Source: Candidatus Eiseniibacteriota bacterium | Lineage (GTDB): Bacteria; Arandabacterota; Arandabacteria; JAGLYR01 | NCBI GenBank assembly: GCA_023132135.1 | Contig: JAGLYR010000111.1 | Coordinates: forward strand, 1-13,131 | Length of the DNA: 13,131 bases | Reading direction: 5' to 3' | Part shown: piece after piece, positions 13,095 through 13,131 of the stretch | Layout: each line of letters starts with the position of its first letter | How positions within the stretch are numbered: the first letter of the stretch is position 1 | Translations under genes and position numbers: made by a program | The notes under the pieces: model-generated | Seen by the model: only the letters and a program-made list of their open reading frames with translations | What the model was told of the DNA's origin: nothing | Databases searched by the model: none

Positions 13095-13131
13095 GAGAAG
13101 GGCATCGGAAGCAGTCCCTGTCATAGCCTGG

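Noticed and set aside
12860-13126. Open frame overlapping the end of the beta-helix gene and running to the edge
   Set aside because: It starts inside the FlgD-like domain in another frame, has no ribosome-binding site, and is Arg/Trp-rich shadow sequence.

Overview
The window is GC-rich and gene-dense, and every gene I can support is on the + strand. It reads as a diderm (outer-membrane) bacterium. There are two TonB-dependent outer-membrane receptors, and two large secreted proteins ending in FlgD-Ig/type IX-secretion-like C-terminal domains. Such tails, joined to beta-propellers and beta-helices with a PD(I/M)GADE(F/Y) motif, are typical of the Bacteroidota/FCB side of the tree and of uncultured relatives (Eisenbacteria-, Krumholzibacteria- or Latescibacteria-like). 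That placement is inference from protein style, not from a marker gene.

Left part (54-7988), iron/tetrapyrrole acquisition: a short FeoB ferrous-iron permease, a TonB-dependent receptor with an unusual Cys pair in its plug, an exported CbiX/CbiK-type chelatase, a 98-residue helical protein of unknown role one base downstream, and a second TonB-dependent receptor with heme-receptor-like features. Spacing is tight from feoB through the small gene (32, 49 and 1 bp), so these four are probably one operon. The second receptor is separated by a 104-bp leader holding a terminator-like hairpin that contains its own start codon. The attractive reading is that the receptors bring an iron tetrapyrrole (or other metal complex) into the periplasm, the exported chelatase releases or swaps the metal, and FeoB carries Fe2+ across the inner membrane. 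Porphyromonas gingivalis IhtA/IhtB (receptor plus CbiK-like surface protein) and Bacteroides HmuS (CobN-like heme dechelatase) are conceptual precedents. A FeoB-coupled version built on a CbiX-type enzyme would be a distinct arrangement.

Right part (8054-13011), secreted proteins: a probable seven-bladed beta-propeller with a FlgD-like C-terminal domain, a smaller Cys-rich concanavalin/LamG-like secreted protein without that domain, and, after a 288-bp palindrome-rich gap with a plausible extended -10 promoter, a right-handed parallel beta-helix protein with a FlgD-like tail. No shared pathway with the iron genes can be shown; they may be a separate surface-protein cluster.

A recurring feature is a stem-loop directly 5' of, or overlapping, the ribosome-binding site at six of the eight gene starts. 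I found no tRNA, rRNA, CRISPR array, insertion sequence or transposase.
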